From positions 5,084,001-5,148,000 of the forward strand of contig NZ_CP108100.1 of the NCBI RefSeq assembly GCF_036195045.1: a stretch of DNA of 64,000 nucleotides. The letters run 5' to 3'. The DNA is from Streptomyces sp. NBC_00236. Lineage in GTDB: Bacteria; Actinomycetota; Actinomycetes; Streptomycetales; Streptomycetaceae. A program made the position numbers and the translations under genes. Of this stretch, positions 18,348-27,468 are shown piece after piece. The notes beneath the pieces were generated by a model that had not been told where the DNA came from, did no database searches, and saw only the letters and a list, made by a program, of their open reading frames with translations. Positions within the stretch are counted from its first letter, which is position 1; each line of letters begins with the position of its first letter.

Positions 18348-18613
18348 GGACCTCCGCGCCCCGGAAACACGCGCGCCCACCCGGCCGAGGGCCCCGTTTT
18401 GACCCGTCCGGGGCGGGGCGGGTACTGTCGGGGATTGTTATACGTATTGGCTTCGTCGTTCTCACGCGAAGGGCCCTTACGTAGGTTCTCTGGAGCAGTT
18501 ACCAGTGGCTCGCATACGGGCAGCGTCCCCGGCATTGTGAGCCCCAGCTGCATGATCGCTTCAGAGGTGCCATGTGTCTGGACCCCATCCACTGAAGAAG
18601 CGAAGGCTACGAA

Positions 18614-19057
18614 GTGCGTACGTACAGCCCCAAGCCCGGCGATGTCACTCGCCAGTGGCACATCATTGACGCCGAGGACATCGTTCTCGGCCGTCTGGCC
18701 ACCACGGCTGCGAACCTCCTCCGAGGCAAGCACAAGGCGATCTACGCCCCCCACATGGACATGGGCGACTTCGTCATCATCATCAACGCCGACAAGGTTC
18801 ACCTGTCCGGCAACAAGAAGACCCAGAAGATGGCGTACCGCCACTCCGGCTTCCCGGGCGGTCTTCGCTCCGTTCGTTACGACGAGCTGCTCGCGAAGAA
18901 CCCCGAGAAGGCCGTCGAGAAGGCCATCAAGGGCATGATCCCCAAGAACACCCTGGGCCGTCAGATGATCTCGAAGCTGAAGGTCTACGCGGGCGACCAG
19001 CACCCGCACGCTGCGCAGCAGCCGGTCCCGTTCGAGATCACCCAGGTCGCGCAGTAG
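18614..19057 (+). CDS. rplM: 50S ribosomal protein L13
   Basis: L13 (147 aa) is an early 50S assembly protein. The motifs [18 protein letters not shown], the [19 protein letters not shown] block and the [15 protein letters not shown] block are diagnostic. The GTG start follows a GAAG-type site. It heads the rplM-rpsI operon, downstream of a long AT-richer leader (about 18430-18613) that may contain its promoter and an autoregulatory structure. Confidence 0.98.
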   Translation: MRTYSPKPGDVTRQWHIIDAEDIVLGRLATTAANLLRGKHKAIYAPHMDMGDFVIIINADKVHLSGNKKTQKMAYRHSGFPGGLRSVRYDELLAKNPEKAVEKAIKGMIPKNTLGRQMISKLKVYAGDQHPHAAQQPVPFEITQVAQ

Positions 19058-19102
19058 TTCCGGCCTCCCCCCAAAGACGTAAAGAAAGATCTGAGGAGCA
19101 TC

Positions 19103-19630
19103 GTGGCCGAGACCACTGTTGAGACCCCCATCGAGGGCACCGAGGGCGAGGAGACCTTCGCCGAGGTGACCACCTTCGAGTCCGAGGTCCCCGTCGAGGG
19201 TGAGTACACCTCCGAGTCGCTCGCGGGCCGCTTCGGCGACCCGCAGCCCGCGGCCGGCCTTGGCCGTCGCAAGAACGCCATCGCCCGCGTCCGGATCATC
19301 CCGGGCACCGGCAAGTGGAAGATCAACGGTCGCACCCTTGAGGACTACTTCCCCAACAAGGTGCACCAGCAGGAAGTCAACGAGCCCTTCAAGGTTCTCG
19401 AGCTCGACGGTCGCTACGACGTCGTGGCCCGCATCTCGGGTGGCGGTGTCTCCGGTCAGGCCGGCGCCCTGCGCCTCGGTGTGGCCCGCTCGCTGAACGA
19501 GGCGGACGTGGACAACAACCGCGCCATCCTGAAGAAGAACGGCTTCCTCTCCCGCGACGACCGTGCGGTCGAGCGCAAGAAGGCCGGTCTCAAGAAGGCC
19601 CGTAAGGCCCCGCAGTACAGCAAGCGCTAA
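19103..19630 (+). CDS. rpsI: 30S ribosomal protein S9
   Basis: S9 (175 aa) touches P-site tRNA with its C-terminal tail; the conserved QYSKR end is present. About 50 acidic residues ([17 protein letters not shown]...) extend the N-terminus, as in other actinobacteria. Core motifs: [17 protein letters not shown] and [14 protein letters not shown]. The GTG start has GAGGAG about 9 nt upstream. 45 nt after rplM. Confidence 0.98.
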   Translation: MAETTVETPIEGTEGEETFAEVTTFESEVPVEGEYTSESLAGRFGDPQPAAGLGRRKNAIARVRIIPGTGKWKINGRTLEDYFPNKVHQQEVNEPFKVLELDGRYDVVARISGGGVSGQAGALRLGVARSLNEADVDNNRAILKKNGFLSRDDRAVERKKAGLKKARKAPQYSKR

Positions 19631-19657
19631 ACCGCCTGCTCAACCGCGTTACACGTT

Positions 19658-19689
19658 CGCCCCGGCGGCACACCTCGTGCGCCGGGGCG
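19658..19689 (+). terminator. Terminator of rplM-rpsI
   Basis: CGCCCCGGCG at 19658 pairs with CGCCGGGGCG ending at 19689; the stem extends to 13 bp with one bulged G, then a small loop. TTCGTTTA follows. It lies 28 nt after the rpsI stop. Confidence 0.75.
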
Positions 19690-19697
19690 TTCGTTTA

Positions 19698-19727
19698 TTG
19701 ACAGCCACGGGCATATAACGGCATAAG
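19698..19727 (+). promoter_or_regulatory. Candidate glmM promoter
   Basis: TTGACA (19698-19703) is followed after 18 nt by CATAAG (19722-19727). The -35 is a perfect match to the main sigma-factor consensus, the -10 is 4 of 6. It lies 68 nt before the glmM start and just after the rpsI terminator. Confidence 0.4.
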
Positions 19728-19794
19728 GCGTTCATAGGCTTGTTGCTTGCTTAGTCTGAATTTTTGCGTTTCGGAGCACCTTCGGAGGACACCA

Positions 19795-21153
19795 GTGGGA
19801 CGACTCTTCGGCACGGACGGCGTGCGCGGTGTCGCCAATGCGGACCTGACGGCCGAGCTCGCGCTCGGTCTCTCGGTCGCGGCGGCACACGTACTGGCCG
19901 AGGCGGGCACCTTCGAGGGCCATCGGCCGACGGCCGTGGTCGGCCGCGACCCGCGCGCCTCCGGAGAGTTCCTGGAAGCCGCCGTCGTGGCCGGGCTGGC
20001 CAGCGCGGGCGTCGACGTCCTGCGCGTCGGCGTGCTGCCGACCCCGGCCGTGGCCTATCTCACCGGCGCCCTGGGCGCGGATATCGGCGTGATGCTCTCC
20101 GCCAGCCACAACGCCATGCCGGACAACGGTGTCAAGTTCTTCGCCCGCGGCGGTCACAAGCTCGCCGACGAGCTGGAGGACCGCATCGAGACGGTCTACG
20201 AGCAGCACCGCACCGGCGAGCCGTGGGCCCGTCCCACCGGTGCCGGAGTGGGCCGCATCAGCGACTACGCCGAGGGCTTCGACCGGTACGTCGCCCACCT
20301 CATCGGGGTGCTCCCCAACCGCCTCGACGGCCTGAAGGTCGTCCTGGACGAGGCGCACGGCGCCGCCGCCCACGTCTCGCCCGAGGCGTTCGCACGGGCC
20401 GGGGCCGAGGTCATCACGATCGGTGCCGAGCCGGACGGCCTGAACATCAACGACGGCTGCGGCTCCACGCACCTGTCGCTCCTGCGCACCGCAGTCGTCG
20501 AGCACGGGGCCGACCTCGGCATCGCGCACGACGGTGACGCCGACCGCTGCCTCGCGGTCGACGCCGCGGGCGAGGAGATCGACGGCGACCAGATCCTGGC
20601 CGTGCTGGCCCTCGCCATGCGCGAGGCCGGTCAGCTGCGCAAGGACACCGTGGTCGGCACCGTGATGTCGAACCTCGGCTTCAAGATCGCCATGGAGCGC
20701 GAGGGCATCCAGCTGATCCAGACGGCCGTGGGTGACCGCTACGTCCTGGAGTCGATGAAGGCCGAGGGCTACGCCCTGGGCGGCGAGCAGTCCGGTCACG
20801 TCATCGTCCTGGACCACGCCACGACCGGCGACGGCACGCTGACCGGCCTGATGCTGGCGGCCCGCGTCGCCGCCACCGGCCGCTCGCTCGCCGACCTCGC
20901 CGGGGTGATGGAGCGCCTGCCGCAGGTCCTCGTCAACGTCCCGGACGTCGACAAGTCCCGGGTGTCCACCTCCCCGGAGCTGGCCACGGCCGTCGCCGAG
21001 GCCGAACGCGAGCTGGGCGCCACCGGCCGGGTGCTGCTGCGCCAGTCGGGTACGGAACCGCTGGTACGGGTCATGGTCGAGGCGGCCGACATCGAGCAGG
21101 CACGCGCGGTGGCCGGCCGGCTGGCCGACGTCGTGAAGTCCGCGCTGGGCTGA
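19795..21153 (+). CDS. glmM: Phosphoglucosamine mutase
   Basis: Converts glucosamine-6-phosphate to glucosamine-1-phosphate, the second step towards UDP-GlcNAc for peptidoglycan. The 452-aa protein has the phosphoserine loop [11 protein letters not shown] (S104 as the phosphorylated serine), the metal loop DGDADR (D246, D248, D250) and the C-terminal phosphate loop [15 protein letters not shown]. The GTG at 19795 is chosen because TTCGGAGGA lies before it and the family N-terminus [11 protein letters not shown] starts there. glmS, the preceding step, is 18 kb downstream. Confidence 0.97.
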   Translation: MGRLFGTDGVRGVANADLTAELALGLSVAAAHVLAEAGTFEGHRPTAVVGRDPRASGEFLEAAVVAGLASAGVDVLRVGVLPTPAVAYLTGALGADIGVMLSASHNAMPDNGVKFFARGGHKLADELEDRIETVYEQHRTGEPWARPTGAGVGRISDYAEGFDRYVAHLIGVLPNRLDGLKVVLDEAHGAAAHVSPEAFARAGAEVITIGAEPDGLNINDGCGSTHLSLLRTAVVEHGADLGIAHDGDADRCLAVDAAGEEIDGDQILAVLALAMREAGQLRKDTVVGTVMSNLGFKIAMEREGIQLIQTAVGDRYVLESMKAEGYALGGEQSGHVIVLDHATTGDGTLTGLMLAARVAATGRSLADLAGVMERLPQVLVNVPDVDKSRVSTSPELATAVAEAERELGATGRVLLRQSGTEPLVRVMVEAADIEQARAVAGRLADVVKSALG

Positions 21154-21167
21154 CCTGCGCTCGATTC

Positions 21168-21203
21168 CCGGAAGGGCCCGGCCTCACGGTCGGGCCCTTC
21201 CGG
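21168..21203. terminator. Bidirectional terminator between glmM and the 21184 gene
   Basis: A perfect 13-bp stem, CCGGAAGGGCCCG (21168-21180) with CGGGCCCTTCCGG (21191-21203), has a 10-nt loop. It ends glmM and overlaps the last codons of the convergent minus-strand gene. Confidence 0.75.
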
Positions 21204-22755
21204 CGTTCTGTGGCAGCCGGCCGCACCCCAGCACGTCGAGGATGCGGGTCAGGTCGTCCGGCGCGGCCGCGAGGCGGACCGGCTTGCCCGAGTCGTCCAG
21301 GTCGGCGATGTGCCAGCTCCGCTGGACGCTCTCGCCGTCGCTGCCCCTGGCACGTCGTACGTTCGTGACGGTGAGCCGTTCCACAGGGATCCGTCGGGCA
21401 GCGAACCTGCCCGGGCCGGGATGGGGAGTCACCGCAGGCGGACCACCGTCCCCGAGGACGATGTGGGTGCCGAAACCGTGCGGGTTGTAGTCGGTGTGCT
21501 CCAGGAAGTGGGCAGCGAGGAAGAGGTCCCCCGCTTCCCCGGAGGGCCCGGCCCCGCCCGCCGGGGTGCTGCCGGGCGTACGGATGCGGGTGGCATGCCA
21601 GGCCCAGGTGATCATCCCCAGGGTGGCCGCCGCACCCCCAACCGCCCAGACGACGGCTCCGGGCGAGCCGAGCGGGTCCGTGGGGTGGTGGTAGCTGAAC
21701 GGCAGCAGCCACACGGCCGTACCGACGAGCGCGGCCGCGTACGGCAGCGCCGACGGAAGGACCTCGTCGTCCGGCAGCCGGCGCCCGCGCCGCCGCAGCA
21801 GCAGACGGGCTCCGGGGTAGCCCGCCGCGAGGGCGCACCCGGCCGCGACGGCGGCGACATCTCCGGCGCCGGTGAAGTGCGCGCGCCACACGTACCGGTC
21901 TCCCGCGACCTCCCTCACCTGGTGACGCCAGACGGTCAGTTCGACGCTGTCACCCGGGCGGAACGCGCCGGCGGCCTCCCGGGAGACCCCGAGCCGTTCC
22001 AGCGGCCGGCCGTCGGCGAAGTACAGCCGGCTGCCGGCCTCGCTGTGGCCGACCTTCGTCCGCAGAATCACCGCGTGCCGGACGTCCAGGCACTCGCCGC
22101 GCTCCGCGGCAGGCGTGGCGGCGCCGCAGGGCACGGCCGCCTTCCACGCCCGGTTCTCCGACGCGCGGCCCGGCACGTACCACGCGGCCAGGACCGCGCC
22201 GGCGAGCAGCAGTACGCACAGGAGCCAGGTCACGGCCGCTCCGCGCCCGGCGGTGCGGTACGAGATGACAGGGACGTGCCCGCTCGACGCGGGGTCTCCG
22301 TACCGGCGGTGCAGTGCGCGGAGCGCGTCCAGCTTCGCGTCGAACTCCGATCGGTCGGCCGAGGACCCGCTCAGCGGCAGCGGCAGCCGCCGCGCGTGTC
22401 CGTCGCGCAGCAGCACGCTGACGCGATGGATGTCCTGGTTCCGCCCGTACTGGATGTACGTACGCAGGTCGGCGATGCCGGACCACGGCAGGTTCCTGCG
22501 GCGCAGCAGCGTCCGGGAGCGCAGACCGTAGGCGTCCGCACTCACCCGGGCGGTGGCCGCGTGCAGGCAGACGAGAGCCACCAGCAGGCAGGCGAGAGCC
22601 ACCAGCGCGAGCAGCAGGGACACGGCTGCCATGAGCCCGGCCAGGTACACGGCGAGCACCGCGGTCACACCCGCCCCGGGCGCGCAGACTGCGGCGCACC
22701 ACCACAGGGCACGCCGCGCGGCGGGACGGTAGATCACTTCTCCGGCGTTGGGCAT
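21184..22755 (-). CDS. Hypothetical multi-pass membrane protein with PH-like N-terminal part
   Basis: Function unknown. The 523-aa protein has two membrane segments at the start (residues about 15-70), then a soluble part resembling a bacterial PH domain (VSADAYGLRSRTLLRRRNLPWSGIADLRT). Further membrane segments lie near 175-195 and 300-390. A C-terminal soluble domain carries WHIADLDDSGKPVRLAAAPDDL and may be a second PH-like module. Its last codons lie in the glmM terminator. No operon partner: the DUF389 gene starts beyond a 99-nt gap on the same strand. Confidence 0.8.
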   Translation of the reverse strand: MPNAGEVIYRPAARRALWWCAAVCAPGAGVTAVLAVYLAGLMAAVSLLLALVALACLLVALVCLHAATARVSADAYGLRSRTLLRRRNLPWSGIADLRTYIQYGRNQDIHRVSVLLRDGHARRLPLPLSGSSADRSEFDAKLDALRALHRRYGDPASSGHVPVISYRTAGRGAAVTWLLCVLLLAGAVLAAWYVPGRASENRAWKAAVPCGAATPAAERGECLDVRHAVILRTKVGHSEAGSRLYFADGRPLERLGVSREAAGAFRPGDSVELTVWRHQVREVAGDRYVWRAHFTGAGDVAAVAAGCALAAGYPGARLLLRRRGRRLPDDEVLPSALPYAAALVGTAVWLLPFSYHHPTDPLGSPGAVVWAVGGAAATLGMITWAWHATRIRTPGSTPAGGAGPSGEAGDLFLAAHFLEHTDYNPHGFGTHIVLGDGGPPAVTPHPGPGRFAARRIPVERLTVTNVRRARGSDGESVQRSWHIADLDDSGKPVRLAAAPDDLTRILDVLGCGRLPQNAGRARP

Positions 22756-22854
22756 GCCTGAGATCGTGTCAGCGGTACGGCGGTGACCGCTTGTGCGGGG
22801 TACGGCAGTCTCGGAGGGTGCGACATTGCCGGGCCTCGCCCCGCGCCCGTCCCG

Positions 22855-23814
22855 CTACGCGTCCGCCGCCGGCTTCGGGTGCCTCCGGTACCACCGCAGG
22901 GCCGCCACCCACAGGGCCTTCTGCACCAGCAGCGTCAGGGTTCCCGCCACGATGATCCCGCCGAGGTTCGCCAGCAGTTGCTGAATGGATCCGGTCATCT
23001 GGCCGTAGTCGCGGTAGCTGAACGCCACCGCCGCGTTGGCCGCGGCCGGCACCGTCGTCACCGAGATCGCGACCCCGATGAGGGCGCCGGACTTCGCCGA
23101 GGTGAGGGAGAGCGTCCCGGCGATGCCTGCGAGAAAGGCCACCACGAAGGACATCCAGTCCGGCTGCCAGACGAATGCCGTGTTCGGCCGGGGTGCCTCG
23201 ATCATCGACTCGTTGAACAGTCCGAAGGCGTCCATCAGCCAGGAGAAGCCGGCCGTCAGCACCATGGCCGCGGCGAAACCGCCGATCAGCGCCCAGAGGG
23301 ACCGCCACACCAGGCGCGGGGCGCGCTGCACCAGCGCCGTGGAGATTCCGGCGAGCGGGCCGAACTCCGGGCCCACCGCCATCGCGCCCACGATCAGGAT
23401 CGCGTTGTCGAGCATCACACCGCAGGCGGCGAGCATCGTCGCGACCGCGAGGAACGCCACGTAGGTGATGCTGAACGTCGACTCCTCGTGGGTGATGTCC
23501 GTCAGTTCCTCCCACACCACCGCGTCCGCGCCCTCGCCAGGCGCCTCCTCCTCGGCCTGGTCGGCACGCGCGGAGAGCGTCAGGTCCATCTTCTCGACGG
23601 TGATCGCCCCGTACTCGGCGACCCCGAGCTCCCGCAGCGCCCCGATCAGCTCGTCGCCCGCCTCGCGCGCCACGTCGCACAGCACCACGTCACCGACCGG
23701 GTCGCGCGCCACCCCCGGCAGCACCGCGAGGTGGGCGGTGCCGACGGTCCCCTCCAGCAGGTCCGTCACCTCGCCCGTCCGGTCGGACGGGACGATCAGG
23801 CGTAGATGCAGCAC
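22855..23814 (-). CDS. DUF389 family membrane protein
   Basis: The 319-aa protein has a soluble N-terminal domain (LRLIVPSDRTGEVTDLLEG..., about residues 1-110) with an acidic linker, then six hydrophobic segments. The conserved DNAILIVGAMAVGPEFGPLAG stretch and the TVPAAANAAVAFS stretch mark the DUF389 family, whose function is not established. A GTG start follows GAAAGGG. It lies 18 nt downstream of coaA on the same strand, so the two are likely co-transcribed. Confidence 0.88.
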   Translation of the reverse strand: MLHLRLIVPSDRTGEVTDLLEGTVGTAHLAVLPGVARDPVGDVVLCDVAREAGDELIGALRELGVAEYGAITVEKMDLTLSARADQAEEEAPGEGADAVVWEELTDITHEESTFSITYVAFLAVATMLAACGVMLDNAILIVGAMAVGPEFGPLAGISTALVQRAPRLVWRSLWALIGGFAAAMVLTAGFSWLMDAFGLFNESMIEAPRPNTAFVWQPDWMSFVVAFLAGIAGTLSLTSAKSGALIGVAISVTTVPAAANAAVAFSYRDYGQMTGSIQQLLANLGGIIVAGTLTLLVQKALWVAALRWYRRHPKPAADA

Positions 23815-23832
23815 GGTGCACCCTTTCCGGGA

Positions 23833-24828
23833 TCAGAGCTTGCGCAGGGACAGCCGCTGGACCTTGTGGTCGGGGCCCTTGCGGAGCACCAGCGTGGCAC
23901 GGCCGCGGGTCGGCGCCACGTTCTCCACCAGATTGGGTTTGTTGATGGTCCGCCACATCGTCGCCGCGTACTCCATCGCCTCCGCCTCGGAGACCTGCGT
24001 GTACTTGCGGAAGTACGAGGACGGGTTCTGGAACGCCGTGGCGCGCAGCTTGCGGAAGCGGTTGAGGTACCAGGTCTCGATGTCCTCGGGCCGCGCGTCC
24101 ACGTACACACTGAAGTCGAAGTAGTCCGCGAGCCCGACCCTGGTCCGGCCGTCCTTGCCGGGAAGGGCGGGCTGCAGCACGTTCAGCCCCTCGACGATGA
24201 GGATGTCCGGCCGCCGTACGGTGAGCCGCTCGCCCGGCACGATGTCGTAGATCAGGTGCGAGTAGACGGGGGCGGTGACCTCGTCCTTGCCCGCCTTGAT
24301 GTCGGCGACGAAACGGGTCAGGGCGCGCCGGTCGTACGACTCCGGGAAGCCCTTGCGTGACATCAGGCCGCGTGCGCGGAGCTCCTTCATCGGCAGCAGG
24401 AAGCCGTCCGTGGTCACCAGCTCCACCCGCGGGTGCTCCGGCCAGCGGGCCAGCAGCGCCTGGAGGATACGGGCGCTGGTGGACTTGCCCACCGCGACAC
24501 TGCCCGCGACCCCTATGACGAACGGCGTCCCGCGCTGTTCGCCGTGCCCGTTGCCCGCGTCGCCGAGGAAGGTGTTCAGTGCGCCGCGCAGGCCGGAGGT
24601 GGCCTGGACGTACAGATTCAGGAGGCGTGAGAGCGGCAGGTAGACGTCCCGCACCTCGTCGAGGTCGATGACGTCCCCGAGCCCCCGCAGCCGCTCCACC
24701 TCGTCGGCGGACAGCGGCAGCGGCGTCTTGTCGCGCAGCGCGCTCCACTCCGCCCGGGAGAGGTCGACGTACGGCGTCGCGGCGGGCTCGGCGCGTCGGT
24801 TCGTGCTCCGTGTCGGCGAAGTGATCAC
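23833..24828 (-). CDS. coaA: Pantothenate kinase, type I
   Basis: Phosphorylates pantothenate, the first committed step to coenzyme A. The 331-aa protein has the P-loop GSVAVGKST (109-117), [10 protein letters not shown], the [18 protein letters not shown] segment and VEGLNVLQ. All are type I (CoaA) features and the length is normal. The start is GTG at 24828. An AACAAT sequence about 6 nt upstream and the lack of a clear ribosome binding site suggest a leaderless message, less certainly than in other cases. DUF389 follows. Confidence 0.95.
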   Translation of the reverse strand: MITSPTRSTNRRAEPAATPYVDLSRAEWSALRDKTPLPLSADEVERLRGLGDVIDLDEVRDVYLPLSRLLNLYVQATSGLRGALNTFLGDAGNGHGEQRGTPFVIGVAGSVAVGKSTSARILQALLARWPEHPRVELVTTDGFLLPMKELRARGLMSRKGFPESYDRRALTRFVADIKAGKDEVTAPVYSHLIYDIVPGERLTVRRPDILIVEGLNVLQPALPGKDGRTRVGLADYFDFSVYVDARPEDIETWYLNRFRKLRATAFQNPSSYFRKYTQVSEAEAMEYAATMWRTINKPNLVENVAPTRGRATLVLRKGPDHKVQRLSLRKL

Positions 24829-24924
24829 GGGTTCATTGTTGCGGGAGTTCGACGGGAGTTCGAACGGGGTGGGGGGTGGGCTCGGTCACGTGGCGGACGG
24901 AGCCCGGCCCGGCCTCCGCACCGT

Positions 24925-26388
24925 CTACGCGTGCTCCTCGGTTGCGTGGGAGTTGGTGAGGGTGAGTGCGCCGCCTGCCGTGACCAGGCCGACGACGACC
25001 GCCAGTACGGCGTAGGTGATCCGCTCGCCGTGGAAGAACGACGCCACCAGACTGTCGCTCCAGGTGCCCGCGGGCAGCTGGGTGGTGACCAGCGCGGCGA
25101 TCAGCGTGCCGACCACGGCGGTGCCGATGCTGCTTCCGACCTCCTGGGCGGTGTCGTTGAGCGCCGTGCCGATCGAGGTGCGGTTCTCCGGCATCGCGCC
25201 GACGAGCGCGATGGCGCAGATCGTCATGACGGTGCGCAGGCCGACGGTCATCAGGACCATGCAGGCCGCGATGACGCCGTACCCGTGGTCGACGCCCCAG
25301 GACAGGCCGGCCAGCGAGACGGCCAGGCAGGCGGCGCCGACCAGGCAGGCGATGCGGTGGCCGAACCGCTTCGCGAGCCACTCGGACAGCGGGGTCGCGA
25401 CGATCATGGTCACGATGAGCGGCAGGTTCGCCAGGCCGGCCCGGACGGGGCTCCACCCGTAGGCGTACTGGAAGTGGAGGATCAGCCCGAACATCACGGC
25501 GGCCATCGCGATGGCCGTGCCGATCTGCGCGATGGCGGCGCCGCGGACGGTGCCGTTGGAGAAGAGGCGGAGGTCCAGCATGGGCGAGGAGCTGCGGCGC
25601 TCGTGCAGCACGAAGGCGATGCCCGCGGCGATGGCGCCGAGGACGGAGCCGAGCGTGGTCGCGGAGAGCCAGCCGTGCTCGACGCCGCTGGTCAGCGCGT
25701 AGCAGGCGAGCCCGATGGTGGTGACGCTGAGTACGGCGCCGGGCAGATCGAGCTTGTCGCGGGTCAGGTCCTGCGGCCGGTCGGCCGGGACACCGAGACG
25801 GACGCCGATGGCCGCGATCAGGGCGATCGGGGCGTTGACGATCAGGAGCCACTGCCACCGCACGTGGGCCAGGGCGGTGCCGCCCAGCAGCGGGCCGAGG
25901 ATGAAGCCGGACATGCCGACGATGATCATCAGGGTCATTGCGCGCATCCGCAGCGCCTGGTCGTCGAAGAGCCGGAAGACCAGCGAGTTGGTGATGGGGG
26001 CCATCGCCGCCGCGGCTATGCCGAGGCCGGCCCGCAGGGTGATCAGCTCTCCTGCGGTGCTGACCGCGACGACGCCCAGGCTCAGCAGGCCGAACACCGC
26101 CAGGCCGGCCAGCAGCACGCGTCGGCGCCCGAGCCGGTCGGCCATCGATCCCGCCGTCAGCAGCAGCCCGCCGAACGTCAGTGAGTACGCGCCGGTGACC
26201 CACTGCAGCGAGGTCGTACCGCTGTCGAGGTCGCGGCCGATCGTGGGCAGCGCGATCGAGAGCAGGGTGTTGTCGACCATCTCGACGAAGAAGGCCAGGC
26301 AGAGCGCGGCCAGGGGAATCCATGCCGCGCGCAGGGACGTGTAGGTACGCGATGCGGCGGGCTCGGTGGAAGACGTGGTCGTAGTCAT
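24925..26388 (-). CDS. MFS drug efflux transporter, DHA2 (14-TMS) type
   Basis: A proton-coupled exporter in the plasma membrane. The 487-aa protein has about 14 hydrophobic segments. The family motifs are visible: TLLSIALPTIGRDL (end of TM1), the loop GSMADRLGRRRVLLAG (motif A) and GPLLGG (motif C). The frame is open to 26520, but the ATG at 26388 is chosen: it has AGGAGG before it and keeps the operator array outside the gene. Divergent from the TetR gene at 26493, so substrate-induced efflux is likely; the substrate is unknown. Confidence 0.92.
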   Translation of the reverse strand: MTTTTSSTEPAASRTYTSLRAAWIPLAALCLAFFVEMVDNTLLSIALPTIGRDLDSGTTSLQWVTGAYSLTFGGLLLTAGSMADRLGRRRVLLAGLAVFGLLSLGVVAVSTAGELITLRAGLGIAAAAMAPITNSLVFRLFDDQALRMRAMTLMIIVGMSGFILGPLLGGTALAHVRWQWLLIVNAPIALIAAIGVRLGVPADRPQDLTRDKLDLPGAVLSVTTIGLACYALTSGVEHGWLSATTLGSVLGAIAAGIAFVLHERRSSSPMLDLRLFSNGTVRGAAIAQIGTAIAMAAVMFGLILHFQYAYGWSPVRAGLANLPLIVTMIVATPLSEWLAKRFGHRIACLVGAACLAVSLAGLSWGVDHGYGVIAACMVLMTVGLRTVMTICAIALVGAMPENRTSIGTALNDTAQEVGSSIGTAVVGTLIAALVTTQLPAGTWSDSLVASFFHGERITYAVLAVVVGLVTAGGALTLTNSHATEEHA

Positions 26389-26404
26389 GGCGGGCCTCCT
26401 CTCG

Positions 26405-26475
26405 GAACGTTGTCGAACATCGAACGGCGTTCGACAATGGAACGTGGTTCGACCATAGAACATGGTTCGATGATG
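26405..26475. promoter_or_regulatory. Four-copy operator array between MFS and TetR genes
   Basis: Repeat units start at 26405, 26422, 26440 and 26458. The last three are in exact 18-nt register; the first is 17 nt. Each contains a small palindrome: GAACGGCGTTC, GAACGTGGTTC and GAACATGGTTC, with a weaker first unit GAACGTTGTCGAAC. The array fills most of the 104-nt divergent spacer. It is the obvious binding site for the TetR protein encoded at 26493, covering both promoters. Confidence 0.85.
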
Positions 26476-26492
26476 AGGCAAGCTGTGATTGG

Positions 26493-27215
26493 ATGAGTGG
26501 CATGACAGGCCCGCGCCCACGACCCGCCGATCGCCCTTCCCGGGGGCGTCAACGTGCCTCGCACTCCATCGAGGCCGTTCTCACCGCGGCCGTGGCGCTG
26601 CTCGACGAGGCGGGCGAGCAGGCGCTGACCCTGCGCGCCCTCGCGGCCCGGCTCGGTACCGGCGTCGGCAGCATCTACTGGTACGTCTCGGGCAAGGACG
26701 AGCTGCTCGAACGCGCCATCGACCATGTGCTCGGGGGGGTGCTGACCGCCGTCGAAGGGCAGGGCAGGAGCGACGACCCGATCGATGACCTGCGCATGAT
26801 GGCCGTCACGCTGTTCGACACGATCGTGGACCGGCCGTGGCTGGGTGCGCACTTCATGCGCAACATCGCCGAGCGGGGCAACGCGTTGCGGCTCTACGAG
26901 CAGCTGGGGGAGCAGACGCTCCGGCTCGACCTCACCCCGCAGCAGCGGTTCCACGCCGTGTCGGCGGTCTTCAGTGTGGTGGTCGGCAGCGCCGCCGACC
27001 TGGGGCAGGAGCCGCCCCAGGAGGTGCTGGACGGCTCGGTGGGCCGCGACGAGTTCCTCGGCCGTTACGCCAAGATGTGGCGTGAGCTCGACGCCGAGGA
27101 GTATCCGTTCATGCGCGACATCGCCGACGAGTTCGACGGGCATGACGACAGGGAGCAGTTCCTCGCCGTGCTGGAGCTGACGCTGACGGGCCTGCGCCTT
27201 CAGGCCGGGGTCTGA
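26493..27215 (+). CDS. TetR family repressor with TetR-type C-terminal domain
   Basis: The 240-aa protein has an N-terminal helix-turn-helix (about residues 24-72: AVALLDEAGEQALTLRALAARLG, then GVGSIYWYVSGKDELL) and a helical ligand-binding C-terminal domain. Two ATGs are possible, 26493 and 26502. Neither has a strong ribosome binding site. It is divergent from the MFS exporter and most probably represses both genes through the GAACnnnGTTC repeats. Confidence 0.92.
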   Translation: MSGMTGPRPRPADRPSRGRQRASHSIEAVLTAAVALLDEAGEQALTLRALAARLGTGVGSIYWYVSGKDELLERAIDHVLGGVLTAVEGQGRSDDPIDDLRMMAVTLFDTIVDRPWLGAHFMRNIAERGNALRLYEQLGEQTLRLDLTPQQRFHAVSAVFSVVVGSAADLGQEPPQEVLDGSVGRDEFLGRYAKMWRELDAEEYPFMRDIADEFDGHDDREQFLAVLELTLTGLRLQAGV

Positions 27216-27417
27216 ATCCGGCCCGTATCGCGGTCAGTCGAATGATCACCCGGCCTGCGGTGCGGGTCGGGGCCGTGGGTACTCTGCCGCCCCGCCGACC
27301 GGCCACCGAGGCCCGGACCGGCGGAATCACCTTTCCTTACGCGAAGCGCCTCGTCCTCCGGCGACTACGTCGACGTGCGCTGAGCCGGTGGCGGGCCTCC
27401 GGTGGCGCGCGACGAAG

Positions 27418-27452
27418 AGGCCGGCCCGGCGCGCAGGGCGCCGGGCCGGCCT
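27418..27452. terminator. Bidirectional terminator between TetR and oxidoreductase genes
   Basis: A perfect 15-bp stem (27418-27432 with 27438-27452) with a 5-nt loop separates the plus-strand TetR gene from the convergent minus-strand gene ending at 27469. The rest of the 253-nt gap (27216-27417) shows no gene. Confidence 0.8.
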
Positions 27453-27468
27453 GACGGGCCCGATGAGG

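Larger units (their letters stand above)
17928..18613. other. Gene-free 686-nt spacer with nested inverted repeats
   Basis: No convincing gene is present. It holds a nested palindrome (17979-18238), a hairpin inside a reversed intergenic element (18291-18347), and then a long leader region before rplM. The short open frames seen here are interrupted and follow the repeat arms. Confidence 0.7.

Noticed and set aside
18430..18613. Sigma-R-like promoter (GGGATT...GTCGTT) before rplM
   Set aside because: The match to GGAAT-N18-GTT is too weak to call.
9014..19708. Shared TTGACAGCCAC before infA (9014) and glmM (19698) as a common regulator site
   Set aside because: Only two 11-nt copies, each containing a -35 hexamer; chance similarity of promoters cannot be excluded.
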